In this document: positions 24,420 to 33,690 of the stretch, piece after piece
How the letters are laid out: each line of letters starts with the position of its first letter
Numbering within the stretch: position 1 is the stretch's first letter
NCBI GenBank assembly: GCA_021846165.1
Contig: JAJZCL010000003.1
Span: 1 to 40,620, forward strand
DNA length: 40,620 nucleotides
Origin: Bacillota bacterium
GTDB taxonomy: Bacteria; Bacillota; Bacilli; Alicyclobacillales; SLC66
Direction: 5' to 3'
Notes under the pieces: model-generated
Databases searched by the model: none
What the model was told of the DNA's origin: nothing
What the model saw: only the letters and a program-made list of their open reading frames with translations
Translations under genes and position numbers: made by a program

Positions 24420-25471
24420 GCAAATTCCTTCCTCGCGTTGATCACACGCCCACTGTATTCTCCGACAAATCGAGTCAGATTTTTGAGTACCTCGGGGTTC
24501 ACCTGCGGCAAGACACCGTGCCCCAAGTTAAACACAAACCCCGGCTGAGCGACAGCTTCGTCAACAATCGCGCGCGCCCGTTCCTCAATGACAGGCCAAG
24601 GGGCGAATAAGAGAGCGGGATCCAGGTTCCCTTGCAACGCAACCTTCCCTTGTGTGCGTTGGCGTGCGACAGGGATAGGCACACGCCAGTCGATCCCCAC
24701 GGCACTCGCCCCTACCTCGGCAAAGTCGCCGAGCAACTCGCCCGTATTGACACCAAAATAAATACTCGGCACACCCAAGTCTTGCAGACCGGCAAAGATC
24801 TTTTGCATGACAGGCAATACGTGCTGCCTGTAATCGACTGGCGCCAGACTCCCCACCCAACTGTCAAACACCTGCACCGCGTCAGCGCCCGCTTTTACCT
24901 GAGCGCGTAGGTACGTGACGATCAGTTCGCCAAGTTGTTCCATCAACAACGACCACGCTTTTGGATCCTGATGCATCATGGTTTTGGTCCTTAAGTAATC
25001 CCGCGACGGGCCGCCTTCGATCATGTAGCTGGCAAGCGTAAAAGGCGCCCCCGAAAAACCGATCAGCGGCACTTCAAGTTGGGTTTTCAGCAACTGGATC
25101 GTTGCGAGAACGTGCGGCAGATCCATGTGCGGGCGAATTGGCCGCAAAGCCTGCACATCGCTAAGGCCGCGAATCGGGTTGGCGATCTCCGGCCCCCTGT
25201 CTTTGACGAGCGAATACTGGACGCCAATCGGCCCGAGCGGAATCATGATATCGGAAAAAAGAATCGCCGCGTCCACGCCGAGTTGCTCGACCGGTAAGCG
25301 CGTTACCTGCGCGCAAAGCGCAGGATTTAAGCAAATCTCCTCCAGCGTATGGGTCTTCCTGATCTCCCTGTACTCGGCCTGATAGCGTCCCGCCTGGCGC
25401 ATGTACCACACAGGCAACCGCTCCACTTTCTCACGTCTTAGCGCACGCAAAAACACGTCATTGTTCAGCAT
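24416..25471 (-). CDS. hemE: Uroporphyrinogen III decarboxylase
   Basis: The enzyme removes four acetate carboxyls from uroporphyrinogen III to give coproporphyrinogen III. The 351-residue protein contains both family signatures: PVWYMRQAGRY near residue 22-32 and GFSGAPFTLASYMIEGG in the middle. The ATG at 25471 follows AAAGGAG with a seven-base gap. It is the first gene of the hemEH pair (4-bp overlap). The third member of the usual Bacillus cluster, hemY, is absent here and lies at 6602. Confidence 0.97.
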   Translation of the reverse strand: MLNNDVFLRALRREKVERLPVWYMRQAGRYQAEYREIRKTHTLEEICLNPALCAQVTRLPVEQLGVDAAILFSDIMIPLGPIGVQYSLVKDRGPEIANPIRGLSDVQALRPIRPHMDLPHVLATIQLLKTQLEVPLIGFSGAPFTLASYMIEGGPSRDYLRTKTMMHQDPKAWSLLMEQLGELIVTYLRAQVKAGADAVQVFDSWVGSLAPVDYRQHVLPVMQKIFAGLQDLGVPSIYFGVNTGELLGDFAEVGASAVGIDWRVPIPVARQRTQGKVALQGNLDPALLFAPWPVIEERARAIVDEAVAQPGFVFNLGHGVLPQVNPEVLKNLTRFVGEYSGRVINARKEFA

Positions 25472-25505
25472 CTGATAACTCCTTTTTGCACAACATACCT
25501 TCTAT

Positions 25506-25534
25506 AGCCTACTCTTCATGGCGCAAAAGCTCAA
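25506..25534 (-). promoter_or_regulatory. Putative promoter of hemEH
   Basis: On the minus strand TTGAGC (25529-25534) and TAGGCT (25506-25511) are 17 bases apart, 34 bases before the hemE start. Confidence 0.45.
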
Positions 25535-25551
25535 CTTCCCGACTTTGCAAG

Positions 25552-25580
25552 TTGATCCAACCCATTCACTGCGATATGAT
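25552..25580 (+). promoter_or_regulatory. Putative sigma-A promoter of ccdC-like gene
   Basis: TTGATC (25552-25557) and TATGAT (25575-25580) are exactly 17 bases apart, with an AGGAGG ribosome site starting 19 bases later. Confidence 0.65.
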
Positions 25581-25611
25581 AATCACGATCATTTAGCGAG
25601 GAGGCAAGCAT

Positions 25612-26124
25612 GTGCCTTCCTTATCCCCGCAAACCCTGCAGGTTGTAAGCACACTGGTGATTGTGGTGGTAGCACTGCTCATCATCTTGATCCGCATGAA
25701 GGCGGCGAAAAGGCCGACTTCTGCGAAAAAAATTCTGATTCCGCCGCTTAGTATGTCGACTGGGTTCCTGATGTTTCTGTTTCCGATCATGCGGATTCGT
25801 TTGTTATATGCGCTCGCAGCGTTACTTGTCGGCCTAGTGTTTTCGATCCCACTCATCACCAGTTCCAAAATGTTTCGCGGCGACGACCACCACGTGTACC
25901 TCAAGCGTTCCCCGACATTTGCCGCCGTGTTGCTGAGCCTGTTGGTCGTGCGCGTTTTGCTCCACTCCTATATTGAGCAATGGATCACAGTTCCACAGAC
26001 GGGCGCCGTTTTTTTCATTCTCGCCTTTGGCATGCTGCTGCCGTGGCGGATCGCAATGCTCCTCACGTACCGCAAACTCACTCGCCATGAGCGCGAGTTT
26101 TTTAAGAAGCTGATGGAGAACTAA
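25612..26124 (+). CDS. ccdC: CcdC-family membrane protein (DUF1453-like)
   Basis: This is a 170-residue integral membrane protein with about four or five hydrophobic segments. The stretch RMKAAKRPTSAKKILIPPLSMSTGF (residues about 28-52) and the segments VYLKRSPTF and FFILAFGMLLPWRIAML match Bacillus CcdC, encoded in Bacillus near the cytochrome c maturation gene ccdA; CcdC itself is not essential there and its role is unclear. The GTG at 25612 follows AGGAGG with seven bases between. No cytochrome c maturation gene adjoins it here. Its stop lies one base from the stop of the convergent antiporter gene. Confidence 0.85.
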   Translation: MPSLSPQTLQVVSTLVIVVVALLIILIRMKAAKRPTSAKKILIPPLSMSTGFLMFLFPIMRIRLLYALAALLVGLVFSIPLITSSKMFRGDDHHVYLKRSPTFAAVLLSLLVVRVLLHSYIEQWITVPQTGAVFFILAFGMLLPWRIAMLLTYRKLTRHEREFFKKLMEN

Positions 26125-26125
26125 T

Positions 26126-27583
26126 TTATGCCCAACCGAGCGCAAAGTAAAACGCCAATGCGACCCCTCCTGCGAGCAACGCGGGCAGCAACAGCGGCCG
26201 CGCCAGCGCCATCACTGGCCGATCAAGAACGAGTGCCAGCGTGGCGGTGTTGTCGCTCAGCGGCGATGCAAATCCACCCAGCGTCCCGCCCGCAAAGATC
26301 GCAGCCAGCGTAAATACCAGCGACACGCCCGTGGCCGTAGTCAGCGAAACCGCAATCGGTAGAAGCAAACCCCATACCCCAAAGGTGGAACCCAAAAAAT
26401 ACGACAAGACCGAGGCCGTCGCAAACAGCAGCGGCAACACGAACGGACGCGGCAGCTTTGCACCAAGCGCAGCCGTCACCCAGTGTGTAAAGCCAAGCGC
26501 CGTGGCCACGCCTGCGACCGCCCAAACAAGAGTCAAGAGCAACACAACCGGCATCATTTCGTTGCCGCCTGCGAGCGCCGCTTTGGTCAAGTTGCCAAAT
26601 GACTCGCCGCGAATTCGCAAAAACAACATTGACACCGCCAGCGTTGCGAACAGCGCCTGCATCATCGCCTTGCTGGCATCGGCATGCAAAAACGAACCCA
26701 TCAGGCTGTGCGCATACGAAACGCCGCTGAAGTAGGTAAAGACAAGGGTGAGCGCCCACAGCAGGATCATCGGCACGAGAAAGTGGAGGACGTGTGGCGC
26801 CGTTGTCGATTCGATCACCTGTGATCTGACCGCCATCTGGTGTTCCCCAGATCCGCCAACGCCAAGCGCCCCCCACTCTCCCTGCAGCGACAATTGACCG
26901 ACGCGCACAGCCATTGTGCGCGGCCGCTGCGCTTTTTTTTCGCGCGTAAAAAAACTCTGCCACACCCCCCACAGGAGGATCGCCCAAGCAAAAAAATTAA
27001 ACGGCAGTGTCGCCAAAAACAACGAATACGCGGATCCAGCATAGTGAACGGAGTGCGCGGCAAGCGCACACAGTCCCACCATATAGCCGACAAAGATCGT
27101 ACCCAGCGGCAGCAAAGCGGCAATTGGAGTAGCGGTGGCCGTTAACACCACGCCCGCGCGTAGGGCGTCAGCGGCGTTCTTCGCCAGTCCCTTAGAGAGC
27201 AAGGGGCCGATCGCGAGAATACGAAAGTCGGGCGCCATCGCCGTCCACAGCGACGACAGCCATAATACCCCGTACGCTCGCCTGCGCGTGCGCGTCCACG
27301 GTTCCAACCAGTGAATAAACCCCTGTATTCCACCAGACGCCCGCAACAACCCGATGAACGCGCCAAACAGATACAAAAACACAAGCAGATGCAGATTCCC
27401 CGGTACCAACAGTTCCAGGTACAGATAGTGAAGCAGCGTGTCAAGCATCGGCATGATGCTTGGCGTGAGCAGCCATGCGCCTATGACCAGTCCTATGCCA
27501 AGCCCGATCAGCACTTGCTTCGTCCATAACGAGATCACAATCACAACGACCAGCGGAATCATCGACACCCAGTTCGCAGTCAC
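26126..27583 (-). CDS. NhaC-type Na+/H+ antiporter family protein
   Basis: This is an integral membrane transporter of 485 residues with about 12 hydrophobic segments. It has the two-fold pattern of the NhaC/ArsB-like superfamily, with LWTAMAPDFRILAIGPLLSKGLAKN in the first half and GGTLGGFASPLSDNTATLA in the second; the last resembles the SPLSDTT motif of NhaC. A charged loop of about 60 residues sits in the middle. Na+/H+ exchange is the likely role but amino-acid or organic-acid exchange is possible. The GTG at 27583 follows AAGGGGG by seven bases; an in-frame ATG at 27628 is less well placed. Confidence 0.82.
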   Translation of the reverse strand: MTANWVSMIPLVVVIVISLWTKQVLIGLGIGLVIGAWLLTPSIMPMLDTLLHYLYLELLVPGNLHLLVFLYLFGAFIGLLRASGGIQGFIHWLEPWTRTRRRAYGVLWLSSLWTAMAPDFRILAIGPLLSKGLAKNAADALRAGVVLTATATPIAALLPLGTIFVGYMVGLCALAAHSVHYAGSAYSLFLATLPFNFFAWAILLWGVWQSFFTREKKAQRPRTMAVRVGQLSLQGEWGALGVGGSGEHQMAVRSQVIESTTAPHVLHFLVPMILLWALTLVFTYFSGVSYAHSLMGSFLHADASKAMMQALFATLAVSMLFLRIRGESFGNLTKAALAGGNEMMPVVLLLTLVWAVAGVATALGFTHWVTAALGAKLPRPFVLPLLFATASVLSYFLGSTFGVWGLLLPIAVSLTTATGVSLVFTLAAIFAGGTLGGFASPLSDNTATLALVLDRPVMALARPLLLPALLAGGVALAFYFALGWA

Positions 27584-27634
27584 GTTGTTGCCCCCTTCAG
27601 GGGTATTTTGACGTAACCGCGAGTGCATTATCCC

Positions 27635-28588
27635 TCAGTAACCCCGTTTTCGGTCAACCACGCCTTCCAGCGCCAATCCTTGCAAATCGCGCAGGTAGTT
27701 GTCATAAAAAAAGCGACTGACATCGCGAATCCTGCTCGGTCCTGCGATGTGCGGTGTGATGTATACGTTTGGAAGGCTCCAGAATGGATGGTTCTGCGGC
27801 AGCGGCTCTTCTTCGAACACGTCCAGCACAGCCGCCCGCAGTGCGCCCGCCTGCAACCGCGACAACAGCGCCGCCTCGTCCACCGTGCGACCGCGCCCGA
27901 TATTGATCAGTATCGCATCTTGTTTGAGCGCCGCCAGCACCGCCTCGTCGACGACACCTTCCGTTTCCTGCGTCAACGGCAAAACCACGACCAACACGTC
28001 CACTTTTGTGGCAAATGCGAGCCACGCTGACGGAGAAAAGTGTTCATCGACCAAGTCTCGCTGACACCCTGATCGACTGAGGCCGATCACATTCATGCCA
28101 AACGCCCTGCCGATGCGTACGACTTCCTTGCCAATCGAGCCCAATCCCGCTACTCCAAGCGTCTTGCCTGCGAGGGTGGCCACCCTTTTCGGCTTCCATT
28201 CCCGCGTCCGCTTGGCATCAAGGAAGCGATCTACCTCATGATACTCATGCAACAGCCAAGTGAACACGTACTCTGCCATATCCTTGCCAAACTGACCGAC
28301 TATCCTCGTCAGCGCAACCCGCTCAGGCAACCGGTTCGCCACTGCGTCTACGCCCGCCCCCATCCACTGTACCCAGCGCAGATTGGGCATGCGCTGATAA
28401 AGCTCCGCCGGAAAGTTCCACGCCAGCATGACCTCTGTCATGTCTAGCCACGCGCTGGCCGTCGCCACATCGCGCGCGACGGCCACCCGTTCCAATCCTG
28501 CTGTAATGAGAGCCTGTGCGTAACGATCCGCCTGCGTTTCGTGATACACGAGAATGAGCGGCTCGGATCCATGCGGCACGACCTTCAT
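27635..28588 (-). CDS. D-2-hydroxyacid dehydrogenase family protein
   Basis: This is an NAD(P)-dependent oxidoreductase of 317 residues that interconverts a 2-keto acid and a D-2-hydroxy acid. It has the nucleotide fold GVAGLGSIGKEV (145-156) and the catalytic set Arg232 in NIGRGRTVDE, Glu261 in DVFEEEPLP and His280 in ITPHIAG. The substrate is not clear; the N-terminal half is divergent and has the WMGAGVDAV turn found in glyoxylate/hydroxypyruvate reductase-like members. The ATG at 28588 has GGAGGGAG upstream and overlaps the nudix stop (ATGA), so the two genes are translationally coupled. Confidence 0.92.
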   Translation of the reverse strand: MKVVPHGSEPLILVYHETQADRYAQALITAGLERVAVARDVATASAWLDMTEVMLAWNFPAELYQRMPNLRWVQWMGAGVDAVANRLPERVALTRIVGQFGKDMAEYVFTWLLHEYHEVDRFLDAKRTREWKPKRVATLAGKTLGVAGLGSIGKEVVRIGRAFGMNVIGLSRSGCQRDLVDEHFSPSAWLAFATKVDVLVVVLPLTQETEGVVDEAVLAALKQDAILINIGRGRTVDEAALLSRLQAGALRAAVLDVFEEEPLPQNHPFWSLPNVYITPHIAGPSRIRDVSRFFYDNYLRDLQGLALEGVVDRKRGY

Positions 28589-29064
28589 CGCATCATCTCC
28601 CTCCACATTTTGATCATCAATTCTTGCTCAGATGGCAACTTCACTTCTGAGTGTTGTACGGGATCGATCCAACGGCAGTCGTCGACTTCTTCGTTACGGC
28701 GAAACGGCTGGATGTCCACGGCTTCACAAAGCACCGCGACATCAAACGTCGTCGGCGTTTCAAACACCCCCAACACCTTAATCGCCCGCGCTTGAATGTT
28801 GGCTTCTTCCCGCAATTCACGCTCCACTGTGAGATAAGGGTGTTCGTGACGCTCCTTGACGCCACCTGGAAACCTCCACGTATACCTTCGTCCATACGTA
28901 TGATGCAAAACGAGCAAACGCCCAGCGTCATTCGATACGAGCGCCACCACCCCGATCACGTATTTGGGTTTAATCCAGTACACCACAAGATGGGAAAGCG
29001 ATTGCGGCAACGCACGATAAACCGCCACAACCATTTTGCGCCAAACTTTCCCTATGCTAACCAA
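28585..29064 (-). CDS. Nudix hydrolase
   Basis: Nudix enzymes cleave nucleoside diphosphates linked to another group. This protein has the box GGVKERHEHPYLTVERELRE followed by EANI: all metal-binding glutamates are present, but the glycine that normally follows EEx is Asn. The segment YTWRFPGG just before it is typical. The N-terminus is amphipathic. The start is uncertain: TTG at 29064 has GGGAGG eight bases away, while GTG at 29100 and ATG at 29034 are in frame without a better site. The substrate is unknown. It is coupled by ATGA overlap to the hydroxyacid dehydrogenase. Confidence 0.9.
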   Translation of the reverse strand: MVSIGKVWRKMVVAVYRALPQSLSHLVVYWIKPKYVIGVVALVSNDAGRLLVLHHTYGRRYTWRFPGGVKERHEHPYLTVERELREEANIQARAIKVLGVFETPTTFDVAVLCEAVDIQPFRRNEEVDDCRWIDPVQHSEVKLPSEQELMIKMWREMMR

Positions 29065-29191
29065 CTCGTTGACCTCCCACCGATTGTCCAACCAAATCAC
29101 CCGGATCTCTTATCCCAAGTGAGTGGCATCATTGTGAATGATTCCGTATACTAAGGCTACATGATGCAATTTCATAGTTAGGGGCAACCAT

Positions 29192-29593
29192 ATGGACAAG
29201 CGGTACTACAGTATCAGCGAGGCAAACTCCCTGCTCCCGCAAATCTCAAAAACCATGGAAGCACTGAAAAGGGCGCGCGAAGACATCGCCATTCGCCGCC
29301 TATACATTGATCGGAAAAAGCGCGAGCAACCATCGAGCGACCCAGATCGTTTTTTTACTGAAGAAACAGAGATTGAATTTGCGGTCATGGCGGCGCGGCA
29401 ACAAATTGACCACCTGCTCAGCCAATCGATCGAGATTAAGGACATTGACACGGGACTCGTCGATTTTTTGACTGTCGTCAATGGCGAGGAGGCCTACTTG
29501 TGCTGGCGCTCGGGCGAACCGGAAATTCTCTACTGGCACGGTATCGCGGACGGTTACAATCACCGCAAACTGCTCGACGAGTTGCAAGGATAA
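29192..29593 (+). CDS. DUF2203 family protein
   Basis: This is a 133-residue soluble protein beginning YYSISEANSLLPQISKTMEAL, the conserved opening of DUF2203, followed by a charged helical region and the C-terminal block IKDIDTGLVDFLTVVNGEEAYLCWRSGEP. The family has no known function. The ATG at 29192 follows TTAGGGGC by a suitable distance. It stands alone on the plus strand, divergent from the nudix gene and convergent with the metallohydrolase, with a gap of 11 bp. Confidence 0.9.
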   Translation: MDKRYYSISEANSLLPQISKTMEALKRAREDIAIRRLYIDRKKREQPSSDPDRFFTEETEIEFAVMAARQQIDHLLSQSIEIKDIDTGLVDFLTVVNGEEAYLCWRSGEPEILYWHGIADGYNHRKLLDELQG

Positions 29594-29604
29594 TCGTTCT
29601 TGCA

Positions 29605-30237
29605 TCAAGAAAAATGAAAATAGGGATTGTGCATCCTTTCCTCGCCGATGGTCGATTCCTCTTCGTGACCGGGATAGATCGCAACTCGATCGGGCAGCGG
29701 CCAGATCTTGTACTGCAACGACTGCATGAGTTGCTCGATGTCCCCGCCCGGCAAATCCGTTCTGCCGATCGTTCCCGCAAATAACGTGTCACCCGTGAAC
29801 AGCACATCTTCACGTTCTTCGTATAGGCATACACACCCTGGGGTGTGACCGGGGGTTTCCAGCACGCGAAAACGATACGAACCCACTTCGAGTACGTCGC
29901 CATCGCGCAAGTATCGATCCGGTGCCCTACTGGGTACAGAGCTTCCAAACAGGCTTTTCGTGATGTGAGGGAGCTGCAACAGCGTTTCCACATCACGCTC
30001 GTGAAGGTACAGCGGTACGCCGTATAGATCCCGCATGCGTTCATTGCCGAGTACATGGTCATAGTGCGCGTGGGAATTGACGATGCTGACCACTCTCAAA
30101 TCATGCTCTCGAACAAACTCAATCACTTCGGTCATCTCTTCGTCACCCGGATCGAGGATCATGACAGCGCCACCGGGTTCTCCCACCACATAGGTATTCG
30201 TATACAGTTCATTAATGACAAGACGCTCGATCAGCAT
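29605..30237 (-). CDS. Metallo-beta-lactamase-fold hydrolase (glyoxalase II-like)
   Basis: This 210-residue cytoplasmic hydrolase has the zinc motif SHAHYDH (His56, His58, Asp60, His61), TPGHTPGCVCL, LFTGDTLF and YPGHEEESTI, i.e. the glyoxalase II-like subgroup commonly found beside rel/dtd in Bacillota (YqgX-type). The likely substrate is a thioester such as S-lactoylthiol, but this is not proven. The ATG at 30237 follows GGGAGGAG. It is the last gene of the minus-strand block that begins at the comN-like gene, 37 bp after dtd. Confidence 0.92.
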   Translation of the reverse strand: MLIERLVINELYTNTYVVGEPGGAVMILDPGDEEMTEVIEFVREHDLRVVSIVNSHAHYDHVLGNERMRDLYGVPLYLHERDVETLLQLPHITKSLFGSSVPSRAPDRYLRDGDVLEVGSYRFRVLETPGHTPGCVCLYEEREDVLFTGDTLFAGTIGRTDLPGGDIEQLMQSLQYKIWPLPDRVAIYPGHEEESTIGEERMHNPYFHFS

Positions 30238-30274
30238 TGCCCAGCTCCTCCCGAAATCCGACTTGTGAACGCAG

Positions 30275-30721
30275 TTATAAGTGTTCCGTGTCTAGCCATA
30301 GTGTAACCGGTCCGTCATTGGCAAGTTCCACATCCATCATCGCGCCAAAGCGACCGGTTTGCACAATCAACCCACTTTCCCGCAACAATTGGTTGAACTC
30401 TTCGTAAAGCGCCTGCGCAAATTCTGGCTTGGCCGCCGCCATGTAATTCGGTCGCCTGCCCTTACGCGTATTCCCGTACAACGTAAACTGCGAAACCGAC
30501 AAAATCATCCCGCCAACGTCAAGACAAGAGTCGTTCATCTTGCCATCCGGGTCTTCAAATATGCGCAGGTTGAGAATTTTTTCCGCCGTATACGTCAAGT
30601 CGGGCTTAGCGTCCGAGTGTGTAAAACCGACAAGCACCAGCAACCCGCGTCCAATCTCCCCGACCACTTCTTGTCCCACCCGCACACGCGCATAACGCAC
30701 CCGTTGCACCACCGACCGCAT
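30275..30721 (-). CDS. dtd: D-aminoacyl-tRNA deacylase
   Basis: Dtd removes D-amino acids (and glycine from tRNA-Ala) misattached to tRNA. The 148-residue protein has the canonical start [13 protein letters not shown], the SVSQFTLYG active-site motif and [10 protein letters not shown] with the Gly-cis-Pro element. The ATG at 30721 matches the family start; a GTG at 30727 would add two residues. It follows rel by 15 bp on the same strand, the usual rel-dtd arrangement in Bacilli. Confidence 0.97.
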   Translation of the reverse strand: MRSVVQRVRYARVRVGQEVVGEIGRGLLVLVGFTHSDAKPDLTYTAEKILNLRIFEDPDGKMNDSCLDVGGMILSVSQFTLYGNTRKGRRPNYMAAAKPEFAQALYEEFNQLLRESGLIVQTGRFGAMMDVELANDGPVTLWLDTEHL

Positions 30722-30736
30722 GACCACGACGCCCCT

Positions 30737-33052
30737 TCATTGAATCACACGCCTGACCGCATAAATGTCCTTTAAACGCTTGATGCGATCCACCACCTGA
30801 CGCAGGTGATCCACGTTGCGAATGCTGATGCTGAGGTGAATCGTCGCCATTTTGCGTTTGTCCGCCTTGCCGGAAACGGCAGTGATGTCGGTCTTGGTTT
30901 CGACCACGGCGTTCATCACTTCGTTAATCAATCCCCGGCGATCAAGCGCCGTCACCTCAATATCGACGTTGTACGACTGGCTTAATGACTGTTCCCATTC
31001 CACCTCTAGGATGCGAGACCCTTCTTCGATCAGCGCCTGCACATTCGGGCAGTCCGTCCGGTGTACCGACACCCCCCTGCCCCGCGTGACAAATCCAGTG
31101 ATATCGTCGCCTGGAACAGGATTACAACAACGTGAAAACCGCACCAGCACATTGTCGATGCCTTTAACGCGAACGCCAAGTCGGTTCTTATTAACGTCTT
31201 TTTTTTTCAGTTCGCGCTCCCGATCCTTATCGCGCACAGGAACGGCGGAGAGCGCTTCGACCGTGTCCATGGCTGGTTCGTCCTTGCGAATCCGCTCCAG
31301 GATGCGAGTCATCGCCTGGATCGGCGACACAGTGCCATGACCAATCGCGGCGAACAAGTCTTCGCTTTTATTGAAGTTCAGCTTACCCAAAACATCCGGC
31401 AAGTACTGCGCGATCACCGTGTGCGGATCGAGGCGATGCTTGTGGATTTCTTTTTCCAACAACTCCCGGCCTTTTTCAACGTTTTGATCGCGCCGTTCCT
31501 TTTTGAACCACATTCGAATTTTTTGCCGCGCTTGCGACGTTTGCGCGATCTTCAGCCAATCCTGACTGGGGCCATACGACAGCTTGGAGGTCATCACCTC
31601 GACGATATCGCCAGTGTGAAGGCGTGTATCGAGCGTGACGATGCGCCCGTTCACTTTCGCGCCAACGCAGCGGTTGCCGACATCCGTGTGAATGCGGTAC
31701 GCAAAATCAATCGGACAGGAGCCGGCAGGTAGCTCAATGACGTCTCCTTTGGGCGTAAACACAAACACCTGGTCTGCGAACAGATCCATTTTGAGCGTTT
31801 CTAGAAACTCCTGGGCATCGCGAAGATCCTGCTGCCACTCGATCATTTCGCGGAACCAGGCGAGCTTTTTCGCAAATGTTCCCTGCGTCGACTGCAGGTT
31901 GCCAGCGCTTGCCTCTTTGCCGTAATTCTGTTCCTTGTAAATCCAGTGCGCAGCGATGCCATATTCCGCTGTTCGGTGCATCTCCCAAGTTCGGATCTGA
32001 ATTTCGAGCGGTTCGCCGTTCGGTCCGACCACCGTGGTATGCAGGCTTTGATAAAGATTGGGTTTCGGCATTGCGATGTAGTCCTTAAACCTGCCTGGAA
32101 CCGGCTTCCACATGGTATGCACAATTCCCAACACCGAGTAACAGTCCTTGACGCTATCCACAATCACGCGAACGGCAAACAGGTCGTAGATCTCATTGAA
32201 CTCTTTCTTTTGTTCTTTCATTTTGCGGTAGATGCTGTAAATGTGCTTGGCGCGACCAGAAATCTCCGCGACCACATTCAACTCGCCTAGTTTGCCGCGC
32301 AGGACGTCGATCACCTGCTGGATGTACTTTTCCCGTTCGCCACGCTTTTTCGCCATGATGTTGACGATCCTGTAATACTGCTGGGAATCGATATAACGCA
32401 GGGCAATGTCCTCAAGTTCCCATTTGATCGTCGACATGCCCAGACGATGGGCAAGCGGCGCGAAGATCTCCAGGGTCTCTTCCGCTGTTTTGCGCTGCTT
32501 CTCGGGCGTGCGATACTTGAGGGTGCGCATGTTGTGCAAGCGATCCGCGAGGCGAATCAGCGCCACGCGAATATCTTTGGCCATCGCCAAAAACATCTTG
32601 CGCAGGTTCTCCGCCTGCTGTTCTTCGCGCGATTCAAAACGCAGGCGCTTGAGCTTGGTCACGCCGTCGACCAGGTGCGCAATCTCCGCTCCGAACTGAC
32701 GGATCAATTCTTCATCGGTCACCTTCGTATCCTCAATTACGTCGTGCAACAGAGCGGCGGCGAGCGTCATCGAATCGAGCTGGAGGCCAGCAAGTATTTC
32801 CGCCACAGCGACAGGGTGTATAATGTAGTCTTGGCCTGAGCTACGCTTTTGTCCGCGATGGTGCAGTTCGGCATACATGTACGCCCGCACCAGTAGACCA
32901 AGTTCCGCAGCCGTCAAATATGGTACCTTTGGGAATAGCTTTTTCAGAGCCTCTTGCGCCCGATCTACACTGACAGGTACCGCATCTACAGGCACTTCAT
33001 TGTCGACACTGATATCTTCATCGAGTCCCCGATCCAACGACTTGGCTTCCAC
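30737..33052 (-). CDS. rel: Bifunctional (p)ppGpp synthetase/hydrolase Rel
   Basis: Rel makes and breaks the stringent-response alarmone (p)ppGpp. From the GTG at 33052 it is 771 residues with the standard order: HD hydrolase domain (HHRGQKRSSGQDYIIHP; LLHDVIEDTKV), synthetase domain (YDLFAVRVIVDSVKDCYSVLG; GRFKDYIAMPKPNLYQSLHT; EIQIRTWEMH), TGS domain (VFTPKGDVIELPAGSCPIDFAY), a zinc-finger/helical region with RCCNPVPGDDITGF, and a C-terminal ACT domain. Both catalytic halves look intact. GTG at 33052 has AGAGAGGGGG about eight bases upstream; ATG at 33085 is in frame but poorly served. It lies between apt and dtd. Confidence 0.97.
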   Translation of the reverse strand: MEAKSLDRGLDEDISVDNEVPVDAVPVSVDRAQEALKKLFPKVPYLTAAELGLLVRAYMYAELHHRGQKRSSGQDYIIHPVAVAEILAGLQLDSMTLAAALLHDVIEDTKVTDEELIRQFGAEIAHLVDGVTKLKRLRFESREEQQAENLRKMFLAMAKDIRVALIRLADRLHNMRTLKYRTPEKQRKTAEETLEIFAPLAHRLGMSTIKWELEDIALRYIDSQQYYRIVNIMAKKRGEREKYIQQVIDVLRGKLGELNVVAEISGRAKHIYSIYRKMKEQKKEFNEIYDLFAVRVIVDSVKDCYSVLGIVHTMWKPVPGRFKDYIAMPKPNLYQSLHTTVVGPNGEPLEIQIRTWEMHRTAEYGIAAHWIYKEQNYGKEASAGNLQSTQGTFAKKLAWFREMIEWQQDLRDAQEFLETLKMDLFADQVFVFTPKGDVIELPAGSCPIDFAYRIHTDVGNRCVGAKVNGRIVTLDTRLHTGDIVEVMTSKLSYGPSQDWLKIAQTSQARQKIRMWFKKERRDQNVEKGRELLEKEIHKHRLDPHTVIAQYLPDVLGKLNFNKSEDLFAAIGHGTVSPIQAMTRILERIRKDEPAMDTVEALSAVPVRDKDRERELKKKDVNKNRLGVRVKGIDNVLVRFSRCCNPVPGDDITGFVTRGRGVSVHRTDCPNVQALIEEGSRILEVEWEQSLSQSYNVDIEVTALDRRGLINEVMNAVVETKTDITAVSGKADKRKMATIHLSISIRNVDHLRQVVDRIKRLKDIYAVRRVIQ

Positions 33053-33103
33053 ACTGGCCACCCCCTCTCTAAGCGACGATCCCATACGACGCCGTTCGGT
33101 CGA

Positions 33104-33622
33104 TCAGTACTCGTACCGCACGAGCGACAGCGCATCATACCCTTCGATGCGCACCCGTCCCTGTAAAGCGACAAGCTCAATCAAAAAACCAAAACCCGCG
33201 ATTGCCGCACCCGACCTTTCCACTAATTGTGCGACCGCATTGACCGTACCGCCCGTCGCAAGCAAATCATCGACAATCAGAACGCGATCCGTCGCCGCTA
33301 ATGCGTCGGCGTGAATTTCGACGTGATCGTGCCCGTACTCCAGATCATACGCCAACGACAGCGTCCGATCAGGCAGTTTTCCCTGTTTGCGAACGGGCAC
33401 AAATCCAACGCCTAGCGCATAGGCGACAGGTGCCCCGACAGCAAATCCACGCGCCTCCGGTCCCACCACTACCGTCGCCCCCCGCGAATTGCCATAGTCA
33501 GCCAGACGATCCACTGCATAACGAAACGCAGTCGGATCTTTGAGCAGTGGCGTTATATCCTTAAAACTGATACCAACTGTAGGAAAGTCTTCAATCACTC
33601 GAATGTGATCTTGTATCTTCAA
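33104..33622 (-). CDS. apt: Adenine phosphoribosyltransferase
   Basis: Apt salvages adenine to AMP using PRPP. The 172-residue protein begins [21 protein letters not shown], the usual Apt opening, and has VGPEARGF and the PRPP-binding motif [13 protein letters not shown] (114-126). A longer frame opens at 33673, but a strong promoter lies inside that extension and its -10 is at 33644-33649, so the TTG at 33622 (AGGTG at 33630-33634, seven bases away) must be the start. It is followed by rel after 51 bp. recJ, which precedes apt in many Bacilli, is missing; a CDF transporter takes the upstream place. Confidence 0.95.
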   Translation of the reverse strand: MKIQDHIRVIEDFPTVGISFKDITPLLKDPTAFRYAVDRLADYGNSRGATVVVGPEARGFAVGAPVAYALGVGFVPVRKQGKLPDRTLSLAYDLEYGHDHVEIHADALAATDRVLIVDDLLATGGTVNAVAQLVERSGAAIAGFGFLIELVALQGRVRIEGYDALSLVRYEY

Positions 33623-33643
33623 CGCACAACACCTGATTTCCTC

Positions 33644-33673
33644 ATTATACCTGACGCTGCTTTGCTTCGGCAA
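33644..33673 (-). promoter_or_regulatory. Sigma-A promoter of apt-rel-dtd
   Basis: On the minus strand TTGCCG (33668-33673) and a perfect TATAAT (33644-33649) are 18 bases apart. Transcription should begin near 33637, giving a leader of about 15 bases and fixing the apt start at 33622. This makes a separate promoter for apt and the genes after it. Confidence 0.75.
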
Positions 33674-33690
33674 TTGAATTTTACTATATA

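Noticed and set aside
29594-29620. TTCTTG/CAAGAA hairpin between DUF2203 and metallohydrolase genes as a two-way terminator
   Set aside because: The stem is only six weak pairs and it lies partly inside the hydrolase stop region without a proper T run.
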